64,000 nucleotides of DNA from Entoloma clypeatum (lineage: Eukaryota; Basidiomycota; Agaricomycetes; Agaricales; Entolomataceae): contig OY751485.1 of NCBI GenBank assembly GCA_963565915.1, positions 1,178,001 to 1,242,000 on the forward strand. The letters run 5' to 3'. A program made the translations under genes and the position numbers. Shown one piece after another: positions 36,152 through 45,883 of this stretch (position 1 is the first letter of the stretch; each line of letters opens with the position of its first letter). The notes under the pieces are model-generated. The model did not search any database and had not been told where the DNA came from. It saw only the letters and a list, made by a program, of their open reading frames with translations.

Positions 36152-36250
36152 GAAGTGGAGATGTTCAAAGTTTGGATGCAAGGGCAGTATGGCGAGAAGA
36201 TGCATCAGACGCTGCGGGGTGTTGCAAGAGATATGTGGACGCAGTGGGGG
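36152..36250 (+). pseudogene. Duplicated exon 5 fragment of the mitochondrial carrier gene
   Basis: About 99 bp closely match 32405-32505. The translation keeps VEMFKVWMQGQYGEKM..VARDMWTQWG against VEMFKVRMQGQYGDK..VAREMWTQWG. The copy starts a few bases before the exon, keeping the acceptor GAAG, and stops inside the exon, so it is a DNA-level fragment and not a processed transcript. It abuts the truncated beta-trefoil pseudogene on its right side. Confidence 0.8.
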
Positions 36251-36720
36251 AGATGTCCCAGAAGAGCCACCGCGGGACGGTTACCTGTAATTCCCGCTGC
36301 TGAGTGAAAGGACGGCCCAACCGAGGGGTGTGTCGGTCTTGATGAAGTTGTTCTTGGCATCTAGGCCAAGATACTTCTTAGTTCCGATGTTTCGGAGGGA
36401 GGTGGATGAGCCCCCGTGCCCGTTGTCGACTTGTCGGACTTGCCACTACGAGGCGAAAAGCAAATCCATCATCAGCCGTCTAATTAGCACGAGGGTACAT
36501 ACTTTCTAAGTATCAGCAAGATTATTTTCGCTGTGCCAACCAACAACTATGTCGAGTGAAAGAAGTGGTCACTAGGTGAATGTCGAAGGAGAGCAAAAGG
36601 CCACCCCACCAGTGCCGGAGGTTGTGGGGGTGATGACTTATGTGTTGTGGGCCACAGAGCGAATGACGTAAACACCAAGAGGGGGAGCGAGGCCGGGATC
36701 GCGAGCGGACTCATTCTGAA
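36251..36720 (-). pseudogene. Beta-trefoil protein gene, copy 1 (broken)
   Basis: The minus strand reads GVYVIRSVAHNT, a stop, then TGGVAFCSPST with a frame change. A second exon from 36445 to 36285 reads WQVRQVDNG..SLRNIGTKKYLGLDAKNNFIKTD and ends at an intact donor at 36284. Exon structure matches copy 2 (37903-38501), including the splice sites. A TAG replaces the last Gln codon of the first exon, and the third exon is missing because the carrier fragment joins here. The fold call rests on the GVY.I start and the LRN.....YLG.D pattern typical of ricin-type trefoils. Confidence 0.65.
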
Positions 36721-37902
36721 ATGCGATGAGAAGAGAGAGGTGAATGTAGAAAAATGGCAGAGATCGTGGCTTATAAGTAAAACGAGAACAGGGAGCATGG
36801 CAGTGTGTGCATCTTTCGCAACTGCTTCACGATCGTGTACTCAGGCTCGACTCGGGCCGACGGTTGCATTCGCCTCAAAGCGGATTGATGATTCGGAGCA
36901 AGACTCTGAGTGATTCTCAAAGTAAGTACAACCTGCCGAAAAAAAAGGTTTCATTTAAACATCTTTCAAAAGTAGAGCTTTCCGAAAGGGGAAACGGACT
37001 TTCTTGAGTGTTCAAACGTTCAAATTCAAACGTTCAATCTCGAGGAGGAACGTAAGCGCGATGGTTGACTTTCTTTCTGTTCTGCAGATTCAGAGCTCCC
37101 GCTGATACTAAGTAAAATTTCTCCTTGCGGCATACCACTGATATCTTCAACACCGTTGGAAACCCGTTGAAGGACGCTGAGTATCTCGAGAGAAGGAGAG
37201 AAGGTCGGGTTTCCTTGGCTGCCTTATATAATACTGATGACAGCATTGTTCTTCCCCAGCCATGACGGTTGCGAAATATATCCTGTACTCTGTGGCAGTG
37301 TGGTACACATTTACAGTCACGTCACTGGTCGAGCCACAATCGCCACAGTTCGGCTAATACAACCCCGATCGATTGCTTTCGAATGAGGTAAGTTAGAGGA
37401 AAGGGTGGAACGCGAGTCAGCGATACAAGGCGATACGTACACGTTTTCTGTCTTCCGCCATCCTTCCCTGGCATCAGATACTTATTTCAGGCGTTGCCAG
37501 GAGTGAGGCATTCAGCCAACATGTGTCTAGTGAACCCTACGACCCGTATCTCAAATACGGGAAGAGTAACGCAATGCAGCGACTAAGTGGATACCATTCT
37601 GCGACGAAGACCTAACTTGTACGACGCTTTCTAACCTCCGCCACTGCGCAATTTCAAGTCGTGCAAGCAACATACTTAAAGCCATCCGAACCTGTCTCAG
37701 AAGAGGTGAACGGCAGCGAAAAACATTCAAAATCCGAACGCGACTGGATCGAGTGAACTACTGCCAATAAAAGGTATCTTAACACATAAATCGTTAAGAA
37801 TGACGCGACACATGATGCATGATGCTCGGTGAACTCAGGCTGGTCATGAACAAAAACAAAGTCAATGGCTCGTCCCCCCGGCATGCAATAAGGCGCATTT
37901 AC
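36721..37902. other. Spacer of the duplicated beta-trefoil locus
   Basis: The part near 37040-37200 weakly resembles 38880-39000, so the duplication extends upstream of the trefoil exons. No additional gene is supported. Confidence 0.4.
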
Positions 37903-38501
37903 TCAGTTTGTATGAAGTAAGTCCCAGTGCTGAATCGGAAGATCCGTGTGCTCGGCGAACGTCAGGGCCGCACCGTCAGAACGACCAGACGGTAGACGAG
38001 CGGCCCCCATGGAAGTGCCTTCGTAGATCCTGTGATGCAGAAAATGCATAAGCGAGAAATCCCAGAAGAGCACCACAAGACGCTACACGTAAGGCTTGTC
38101 CGAGTCGACCGAGCGTATGAGCCAACTAAAGGCTTTGTCGGAGGTGACCAATTTATGTTTGGCATCCACAGCAAGGTACTTCTTACTTGCGACGTTTCTG
38201 AGGCTATTTATGATGTATCCTTTGCCATCGCTAGAGATGATTCCGACTGTCCACTACATGATAAAACGCACTCCATCATCAGCCGTCTACGACTAGAAGG
38301 CAAGGACATACTTTCTGGGTATCGAGATTATTGCCTTTGTGCAAACAAACAACTATGTCAAGGTAAATCAAGTGGTTAGGTGATGGTCGAAGGAGAGTAA
38401 AAGGACATCCCACCAGTCTGGGAGTGTGTAAGAGTAATAAATTGTGCTTTGTTGGCCACTGACTGAATGAAGTAGACACCGGAGCTGGGAGCAACACCCA
38501 T
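37903..38501 (-). CDS. Small beta-trefoil protein, copy 2 (one apparent frameshift)
   Basis: Minus-strand exons are 38501-38312, 38253-38087 and 38029-37903, with introns of 58 and 57 bp (GTATGT..GTAG and GTAGCG..ACAG). The text reads MGVAPSSGVYFIQSVANKAQ, then KGNNLDTQK spliced to WTVGIISSDGKGYIINSLRNVASKKYLAVDAKHKL, then IYEGTSMGAARLPSGRSDGAALTFAEHTD and the typical trefoil ending QHWDL. The total is about 160 residues, right for one trefoil of three lobes. Inside exon 1, near 38420, the frame changes by one base; copy 1 has the same change. No signal peptide is seen, as in cytosolic fungal lectins or protease inhibitors of this fold. The specific function is unknown. It may be a pseudogene. 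Confidence 0.55.
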
Positions 38502-39545
38502 TATGAATGCGATGAGGAGAGAGAGGTCAATCCAAAAATGACAGCAATCGTGGATTATAAGTCGTACAGGCCGAGGCCGAAGGAGCGTGGCAGTGTGTAC
38601 ATGTTTCATACTACGTAGCAACCGTTTTCACGGTTGTGTACGTATTCCACTGGAGATTTCACAGCGGTCGTAAACCCTTCATAACCGTGTCCAAGACCGT
38701 AAAATGGCTGGGGAAAAGCCTACAGTACGATCGCAACACAGCGAACTTGATCACAACAGTGATCAGAGTGACTAGACTTGGAATGACCTGCGGCGAAAGA
38801 GGAAAAAAGTATTCCACAAGCAAAATGTTCACATGAATACTTTCTTGGGGGCCTTTCCTGGGAAATTACTCATCGTTGTCAGGAGTGATGCACAGCTCGA
38901 AGTTCGTCGTGATACATGTCTTGAACACGCATATGTACGGGTTGAAACTTAAAAGACACTGAGGATCTCGGGAGAACTTGAAGGTTGACGGGGCCCAGGA
39001 CACTTGGGCGCTCAGAATGGAAGTTGATACATGGGAAGAAAAGTCCAAAAACATACCTCATGAGGCCTGAGAACGCTATGGCGCATTCGGCGGCACGATG
39101 ATTGTACATCGGATTATGAGAAAAGAATGTGCATCTGTAAAACCCGAGGGAGAACGGGTCTGAAATGGGCAAGATCGTCGAGTTGGTCGATTAATTTGTT
39201 CACAATATTCACATTGTGAAAAAAACAAAAACTGCTTAGCAATGATCAGGAAATTGACAGATCATTGTAAGGAGATTTTTTTTTCACCCAATGTGAACAT
39301 TGTGAAACAAATTGATGTAATACTATATATGTTTGGTGAGCCTCACAAAACCTTTTTTCGCTTTGGCAACAGGCTGGTTTTGCTTGTACTGCCCCTGATT
39401 TCGCTTTCGGATGCGGGATTTCGTTTCGGCGCCACGTTTGACCCTTTAAGTACTTGTTCATGGTAAACTCTTATTACTAAAACACAGTACCATGCAATAG
39501 GAAACCTTGATATGGTCCCTAATGTTGAAACCGGCGTGTCGAAAG
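38502..39545. other. Intergenic region left of the copia insertion
   Basis: No gene is supported. A pair of motifs, CACAATATTCACATTGTG near 39200 and CACCCAATGTGAACATTGTG near 39285, form short inverted repeats. The last five bases (GAAAG) are the copia target duplication. Confidence 0.4.
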
Positions 39546-39856
39546 TGTTGAAACTTTTCCCATCACGTAGATTAGATTAGATTAGATTACATCACGTGAC
39601 CTTTACATATCTTCATTACATACTTGTTTGGTTGGTACAAACAGTAGTACGGTATATAAGACCAGGAAACTGTCAATATCAACAAGTTGTCTCTTGACTC
39701 TTAACCAGCTCCATCGCTCTCACCAGCCTCAACCGCTCTCACCAGCCTTACCCCCCTCCAAACCATGTAAGTGACTATAGCGGTATCGTAGAGTACTTCC
39801 ACTGTAGCCGTGTTGCTCAGTACACCTGTGGCTAGCGCCCAGGTGGAACTTCAACA
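39546..39856 (+). repeat. Copia 5' LTR
   Basis: TGTTGAAAC..CTTCAACA. It contains four GATTA repeats near 39571-39589 and a TATA-like GTATATAAG near 39652. Confidence 0.95.
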
Positions 39857-39868
39857 GGTTATGGGCCC
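39857..39868 (+). other. Copia primer-binding site, half initiator tRNA-Met type
   Basis: GGTTATGGGCCC directly follows the LTR. Its complement GGGCCCATAACC matches the anticodon stem-loop of initiator tRNA-Met (CAU anticodon inside). Drosophila copia and yeast Ty5 use such an internally cut tRNA fragment as primer. Confidence 0.7.
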
Positions 39869-40220
39869 CGGATAGCAGAGGGACTTGGGAAACGCTGGCA
39901 ACAGCGAGTACCTGCCCACTCTACCCTGGTTGGCAAAGAACCGATCGAAAGATCTAGGTTCTGAGTCTTACTTCTTCACATATGAACCTGGGAACGTCAT
40001 TACGACAAGTACCTGTCATGAGACGTCCCTAAAAGGGGATTGACCTAGTACACCCCATGTGGAAACGTTGATCGCACCTTATACGTTTCTGACATATAAA
40101 GGGTTTTCCCGTGACCGCTATTCCTGAAGGGAATATGTCATAAGGAATCATTTAATTGTTTTCTTGAATCATATTCATAACACATCACTGATTGGGAACC
40201 CTTTCTTAGATTCATCTACA

Positions 40221-43200
40221 ATGTCTACCTCTCGCTCTGCTCTTGACATCATCACCCCCTTCGACGGTATCGACTACCAGAGCTGGGCCGAAAAAATGAA
40301 ATCTTACCTCCTCCATCAAGGAGTCTGGCGCATCGTCTCTGGCGACATCACTCGTCCCGTGATCGCTGACTTCACCACCACGGTCTCCACCCCTGGGGCC
40401 ACTGCTGCTGCTCCCCCTGTGCTGACTACCACGGTCGACCAGCCCGGCTTCCGTAAGGAAGAAAAAGCCTGGATCAGGGACGACGACGTAGCTCTTGGGG
40501 CGATACGCCTGAAGGTCTCTGAAGCGATCAGACGCCACATCAAGGACAGCACCTCGGCACTTGGCGCGTGGAAATCGCTGAAAGATAACTACTCCAAGGT
40601 ATCCCCGGCTGTCATCTTCGGCGACTTCAAGACCGCCGCCACCTTCAAGCTGTCTGGACGCGACCCCGTGCCTGAAATCGAACGCCTGGGGTCTCTTTTC
40701 GCTCGGCTCGCCGATTCAAACTTTGTCGTCCCCGATCTGCTGCAGGCAATGATCCTCGCCAATGCGATTCCCGACGCCTGGTCGTCACTCTCCACCGCCC
40801 TTTTCCAGGTCTACGATGCCGACGATTTTACCTACAAAGCCGTCGCCGAGAGCATCATCTCGGAATACAGGCGCAAGTATTCGGTCGGGTCTACTCGTGC
40901 GTCCAATGAGCAGGCCCGGAAAATTTCCGGGACAAAGCGAAAGGGGCAGGACCCCAAATGGGAAAGGCAGCAAAAGCCGAGTACCTCGCAGAACGATGCT
41001 GACGAGCAGCCTAACTCGTCCGACCCAAGTACCGCTTCTGAGAAGAAGAAGGGAAAGGGACGCTGGCGCAATCAGAAGAAAAGCGCTAACAATGCGGACA
41101 ACACGTCCGACCATGTGGAAGAAACAGTTGAGTTTGTTGCTCCTGCCATTCACTTCCCCCCTCATCCGGCACCGTCCTTCACCACCGTCACTGGTCGCGG
41201 GAAAACGACAAGTACCGCACAGCCCGATTCCGCAAGGATGCAGTCGCTCCTTCAGCGAATGAACCCGCCTCCATCCCAGTACACCGGGCTTCCTTCGGGC
41301 AAGCCGTCTGCGTGGAAAAAGAACGATCACATCCGTAAACTCGCGCGGAACATTGGTGCTCGTCCCTCTGGATCGAACCTTCGTATCCTAGACACCATCA
41401 TTCCTGACATCGACGAAAGGCCGGCTAAACAGCGTCGCGTAGCCCCGTCGATAGAAGAATCGCTGAAAATGATGGACATAGACCATCAAAGCGAGCGGAT
41501 GGGGCCGGATCAATTCGAAGATGGGCTGATCGAACTTGACGGTTCGTCACATTCTTCTCTCAAACCTTACCAAATGCGGAAAGCTAATTATGTCTCTCAA
41601 CAGACGTATAATATATTAGCCAGTACCACTACAGAGTGCGTAGATCACTTCAGCAGTGATCTACACAAAAAATATATTAAACATTTTGCCTCTTGTACAC
41701 ACTGTAAGGAAAAAGAACGCGCTCAGTGGATCTTAGATTCCGGCGCATCATTACACTTTACCCATGAGTTTAAAGACTTCGCGTACTACAGGCCTCTCAA
41801 GGCTAAGCGATTTGTCCAAACAGCTGCAAAGGGAAAGAAACTGGAAATTCTCGGAGTTGGGGCCGTTCCAGTACGGCATACCCTAAATGGGGAAATAAAA
41901 ACCCATCTTCTCCGACCCGTATTCTACATTCCGGACATGGACACACGCCTATTGTCCCTAGGCGTCTTCCTTAATCACGGTTACAAAGTAGACGGAATGC
42001 GCGGAGAAATTAACATCTCCAAAGGACAGAACAAAATACAGTTCTCGCCTCACATTCTTGGACAAACCATTTATTGGTTAGACACTGAAATACGCTATGA
42101 CCAAATCCATGCGATCTCTAGCGAAATCACTGTTGAAACCTGGCATAAACGCCTTGGCCACCCAAATGACCAGGCGCTCAATAAGATTCCCACCAGTACC
42201 AAAGGAGTACCCAAAACATTAGTACGTGAGAAATCACAGGAAAACTGCACAGGGTGTCTCAAAGGGAAAATGCCGAATCAGTCATACCCCAATTCAATGA
42301 CCAGGGCTGTCAAACCCTTCGATCTGATTCATTCAGACCTGAAACAGATATCCACGGCATCGTACCACAAGTACAAATATTTCCTTACCTTTTTGGACGA
42401 TTTTTCTTCCCATGTCTGGGTCGTCTTGCTTAGGAAGAAGTCAGGCGCCATCACGGCGCTGAAACAATTCCTTGCGATGATCCAGAATCAATTCGCCGCC
42501 ACCCCTAAAAAATGGCGGGTTGATGGAGGTGGAGAATTTGACGAATACAAGGATGTACTTGCCGATCATGGAATTCTGATCGACGTCACGCTCCCATATC
42601 AGCACCAGCAGAATGGTAGAGCAGAAAGGATCAATCGAACACTATGGGAAAAATCTCAGGCATTGCGCTTCGATGCATGCTTACCGCCCATGTGGTGGGA
42701 ATTCTGTTTGGAACACGCAGCATTTCTCTATAACAGAACCCCCATGCAGCGTCTTGAATGGAAAACCCCTTACTTCAGGGTGACCAATGAGATCCCCGAC
42801 ATGTCCAGCGTCAGAGTATTCGGATGTCAGGCATATGTATATATCCCAAAGGAGAAATGTAGGAACTCCCTGGAATCAAGATCCCGATTGATGATTTATC
42901 TCGGATCGAAACCAGGGGTCAAAGGATACCGCTTCATGGATCCTGAGACTAACACGATTTTCATGGGCGGGAAAGCTATCTTTGATGAAAGCAAGTACCC
43001 TAGATGCCACATCGACCCGTTGCCAGAAAACCACCCAGAAATGGAAAACCCAGAGCCGGCTGATGAGTTTGAGGATCTCATTCCCGGCAGCAATGATGAT
43101 GATAGCCACACCGAAACACCTCATAACCCAGTTCCCATTGAACAGGATCAACCTGAATCAGACAACGAATTGCCTGCCAGTGAGCCTGATGACGAGCCGC

Positions 43201-44948
43201 GAGTACCCACTCCGGAACCCGAGCAAGTACCAGATCGACCGATCAGGGAACGACGAGTTCGGAAGATGCCAGGAAGCATCTATGGGGAAGACACTCCAGC
43301 CTCTGATCTTGAAAAATTAGATCGAAGAAGGAGATTGGGTGGTCAAACGGCATGGATGAATGACCTCCTGATGGAGGCGATATCAGTCCAAGTTGGCATC
43401 GTTGAAATGTCCCATAAAGACATATACCCTCTTCCAAATAAAGAAGACTGGTATGCGGCTGAACGTAAAGAGCTAGACATGCTCAAACGCCGCGGGGTGA
43501 TCACGGAGCTAGTACCCCTGCCTGCAGGGAGGAAAGCTCTAAGGAACAAATGGGTCTATAACGAAAAATCCGACGGGCGTCTGAAAGCACGCCTTGTCGC
43601 AAAAGGCTTTTCACAGGTAGAAGGGATCGACTTTGATCAGATCTTCTCACCAGTCGTAAGATATGAAACCGTCCGACTAATACTGGCATTGACAGCCCTT
43701 GAAGGGTGGTTCATGACACTTTTGGACGTCTCATCAGCCTTCCTCTATGGAACGCTCCGTGAAGTCATTTACATGCGACAGCCTGAGGGCTACATAGTAA
43801 AAGGGAAAGAACACCTCGTGTACCAACTATTCAAAGCTCTATATGGACTTAAGCAGGCCGCATTAGCCTGGTGGAGGGAACTTGATTCCTCCATGAAAAA
43901 GCTCGGCTTTGTCCGGCTTCACTCCGATGCGGGAGTGTTCATTCACAAAAGTACCAACGGGGAAATTGTAATCGCCGTCATCTATGTCGACGACTCTGCT
44001 TTTCTCGGCACAAACCAGGAATATACGCTAGAGAAAAAGAAGGCCTTTATGACCACATGGGAATGTAGGGACCTAGGGCACCTTGTGCCTGATGGGGAAC
44101 CGAAAGAATTTCTCTCTATCCAAATAAGGCAACACGGGAAACGTATCTTCATCGATCAAGTACCTTACCTTGAGAAAATACTTGAACGAATGGGGATGAG
44201 CGAATCTAACGCCACCCATACCCCACTTCCTACGGGCTACAAACCCATGATGTCCGAAGATGAACCCAATGCAGAACTTCGATCAAAGTACCAATCCGTC
44301 ATCGGATCACTTCTATATCTGATGATTGGAACGAGGCCAGACATCTGTTTTGCCGTGATTAAAATGTCACAGTTTTCCGCAAATCCCACCAAGCGCCATT
44401 TAGAAGTGGCTAGGGACATTTGCAGGTATCTGAAGGCGACAAAAAATTATGCAATCATGTATGATGGCGACTCAGGGAAAGGAATCTATGCATTTACAGA
44501 CTCCGACTGGGCGTCAGATGAGAACACGAGGAGGTCTACCACTGGCTTCTTCATATCACTGGCGTCTGGAGCAGTAACATGGGTATCATCGGCGCAAAAG
44601 ACCATCGCCCTCTCTTCCACAGAAGCAGAGTATATGGCGTTATCAGACTGCAGTCGCGCAGCAACATGGCTGAGAAGCATGCTTGCCGAACTTGGAATGC
44701 AGATCGGATCAGTACCGATCTACGGAGATAACAACGGCTCCGTCTTTATCGCATCCAACCCTGTAACTGAGAAGCGATCCAAGCACATTGACGTGCGATT
44801 CCACTTCGTCAGAGAAAAAGTCTCCGAAGGGATAATTACGGTCGAATTTATTGAAGGAGTGAACAACCCTGCAGACCTTTTAACTAAAAATCTGGGGAAA
44901 ATCCTCTTTTCTAAGTTTATCCCGTACTTCGGATTGATAAAAAACTAG
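40221..44948 (+). CDS. Copia gag-pol polyprotein
   Basis: 1575 residues from the ATG at 40221; the frame extends to 40164 only through TTG. Domains in order: gag-like N-terminus (TPFDGIDYQSWAEKMKSYL), a low-complexity basic linker, protease (WILDSGASLHFTHEF, active-site DSG), GAG-pre-integrase (LGHPNDQAL followed by CTGCLKGK), integrase core (HSDLKQIS, DGGGEFDEY, QNGRAERINRTLWE), a Pro/Glu/Asp-rich linker, reverse transcriptase (RLVAKGFSQVEGIDFDQIFSPV, LDVSSAFLYG, and the catalytic YVDD), and RNase H (TDSDWASDENTRRSTTGF, SSTEAEYMAL). No stop or frameshift interrupts it. I see no clear CCHC zinc knuckle in gag, which is missing in some copia elements. Confidence 0.95.
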   Translation: MSTSRSALDIITPFDGIDYQSWAEKMKSYLLHQGVWRIVSGDITRPVIADFTTTVSTPGATAAAPPVLTTTVDQPGFRKEEKAWIRDDDVALGAIRLKVSEAIRRHIKDSTSALGAWKSLKDNYSKVSPAVIFGDFKTAATFKLSGRDPVPEIERLGSLFARLADSNFVVPDLLQAMILANAIPDAWSSLSTALFQVYDADDFTYKAVAESIISEYRRKYSVGSTRASNEQARKISGTKRKGQDPKWERQQKPSTSQNDADEQPNSSDPSTASEKKKGKGRWRNQKKSANNADNTSDHVEETVEFVAPAIHFPPHPAPSFTTVTGRGKTTSTAQPDSARMQSLLQRMNPPPSQYTGLPSGKPSAWKKNDHIRKLARNIGARPSGSNLRILDTIIPDIDERPAKQRRVAPSIEESLKMMDIDHQSERMGPDQFEDGLIELDGSSHSSLKPYQMRKANYVSQQTYNILASTTTECVDHFSSDLHKKYIKHFASCTHCKEKERAQWILDSGASLHFTHEFKDFAYYRPLKAKRFVQTAAKGKKLEILGVGAVPVRHTLNGEIKTHLLRPVFYIPDMDTRLLSLGVFLNHGYKVDGMRGEINISKGQNKIQFSPHILGQTIYWLDTEIRYDQIHAISSEITVETWHKRLGHPNDQALNKIPTSTKGVPKTLVREKSQENCTGCLKGKMPNQSYPNSMTRAVKPFDLIHSDLKQISTASYHKYKYFLTFLDDFSSHVWVVLLRKKSGAITALKQFLAMIQNQFAATPKKWRVDGGGEFDEYKDVLADHGILIDVTLPYQHQQNGRAERINRTLWEKSQALRFDACLPPMWWEFCLEHAAFLYNRTPMQRLEWKTPYFRVTNEIPDMSSVRVFGCQAYVYIPKEKCRNSLESRSRLMIYLGSKPGVKGYRFMDPETNTIFMGGKAIFDESKYPRCHIDPLPENHPEMENPEPADEFEDLIPGSNDDDSHTETPHNPVPIEQDQPESDNELPASEPDDEPRVPTPEPEQVPDRPIRERRVRKMPGSIYGEDTPASDLEKLDRRRRLGGQTAWMNDLLMEAISVQVGIVEMSHKDIYPLPNKEDWYAAERKELDMLKRRGVITELVPLPAGRKALRNKWVYNEKSDGRLKARLVAKGFSQVEGIDFDQIFSPVVRYETVRLILALTALEGWFMTLLDVSSAFLYGTLREVIYMRQPEGYIVKGKEHLVYQLFKALYGLKQAALAWWRELDSSMKKLGFVRLHSDAGVFIHKSTNGEIVIAVIYVDDSAFLGTNQEYTLEKKKAFMTTWECRDLGHLVPDGEPKEFLSIQIRQHGKRIFIDQVPYLEKILERMGMSESNATHTPLPTGYKPMMSEDEPNAELRSKYQSVIGSLLYLMIGTRPDICFAVIKMSQFSANPTKRHLEVARDICRYLKATKNYAIMYDGDSGKGIYAFTDSDWASDENTRRSTTGFFISLASGAVTWVSSAQKTIALSSTEAEYMALSDCSRAATWLRSMLAELGMQIGSVPIYGDNNGSVFIASNPVTEKRSKHIDVRFHFVREKVSEGIITVEFIEGVNNPADLLTKNLGKILFSKFIPYFGLIKN

Positions 44949-45023
44949 GCGAAACAAAGTACCTATATATATATGTGGGAAAAAATAAGATGTATTTAGA
45001 AGTATGTACTAAATATGGGGGGG

Positions 45024-45334
45024 TGTTGAAACTTTTCCCATCACGTAGATTAGATTAGATTAGATTACATCATGTGACCTTTACATATCTTCATTACATA
45101 CTTGTTTGGTTGGTACAAACAGTAGTACGGTATATAAGACCAGGAAACTGTCAATATCAACAAGTTGTCTCTTGACTCTTAACCAGCTCCATCGCTCTCA
45201 CCAGCCTCAACCGCTCTCACCAGCCTTACCCCCCTCCAAACCATGTAAGTGACTATAGCGGTATCGTAGAGTACTTCCACTGTAGCCGTGTTGCTCAGTA
45301 CACCTGTGGCTAGCGCCCAGGTGGAACTTCAACA
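45024..45334 (+). repeat. Copia 3' LTR
   Basis: Differs from the 5' LTR at a single CpG (C to T). It is preceded by a run of seven G that serves as the polypurine tract. Confidence 0.95.
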
Positions 45335-45575
45335 GAAAGTGAAATCAAAGTGTTGAAAACAAAAGCGGATCAGTTGTATGTCTTTGTTTTGCAGGGCTTG
45401 ATTTTGTTTTTGGCACTTCGTTTTCGGCTTCGGCAGTTTGAGCTGCTTCGGATCTCGGCTTCGGGGATGCTCATCGCGGCCCAGCGACGTGTGTGCTCCC
45501 GCTCTGTTGCCCACAATAACGAAGCCTTGGAACCCTCCAGATGTGTGTACAACATCACCACTGGCACTGTGCTGC
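45335..45575. other. Short host segment between copia and gypsy insertions
   Basis: 241 bp of ancestral sequence. It starts with the copia duplication GAAAG and ends with the gypsy duplication GCTGC (45571-45575). No gene is seen. Confidence 0.6.
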
Positions 45576-45872
45576 TGTTGAGGCGACGCTAAGTCAAACG
45601 ACATTGCAAGGCCAAACTTAGGAACTTAGAATGAGGAACATAGAAAGGTGAAGAAGGGGCTGTATTGCCAAGAGACCCAGCGGGAACTCAAGAGAACAAG
45701 CTATCGAATACAAGTGAAAGTACCCTACTTATATATGTAAATACCATGAGGCTGCATTGAGGCAGCGTCATGCTGTGTGATTGATAAAATGTCCTCAGGT
45801 ACAATATGATGTAGATAAGATAAGATCAAAATAAGATGAGATAAAGTGAAAAGTGAAAATATGATCATAGCA
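45576..45872 (-). repeat. Outer gypsy 3' LTR
   Basis: On the plus strand it runs TGTTGAGGCG..CATAGCA; the final base differs from the canonical TAACA of the other LTR. Confidence 0.92.
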
Positions 45873-45883
45873 TTACCCCCTTT

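Larger units (their letters stand above)
39546..45334 (+). mobile_element. Full-length Ty1/copia retrotransposon, near-intact
   Basis: The element is 5789 bp. LTRs at 39546-39856 and 45024-45334 are both 311 bp and differ at one base (CACGTG versus CATGTG). The flanking target duplication is GAAAG (39541-39545 and 45335-45339). A primer-binding site follows the left LTR, a polypurine tract (GGGGGGG) precedes the right LTR, and one uninterrupted gag-pol frame lies between. All parts needed for transposition appear present, so it is young and may be active. Confidence 0.95.

Noticed and set aside
40164..40220. N-terminal extension of the copia polyprotein
   Set aside because: The frame begins with TTG; the first ATG is 40221, where gag similarity starts.
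45329..45604. ORF spanning the copia 3' edge and the gypsy LTR
   Set aside because: It crosses two insertion junctions and has no protein-like content.
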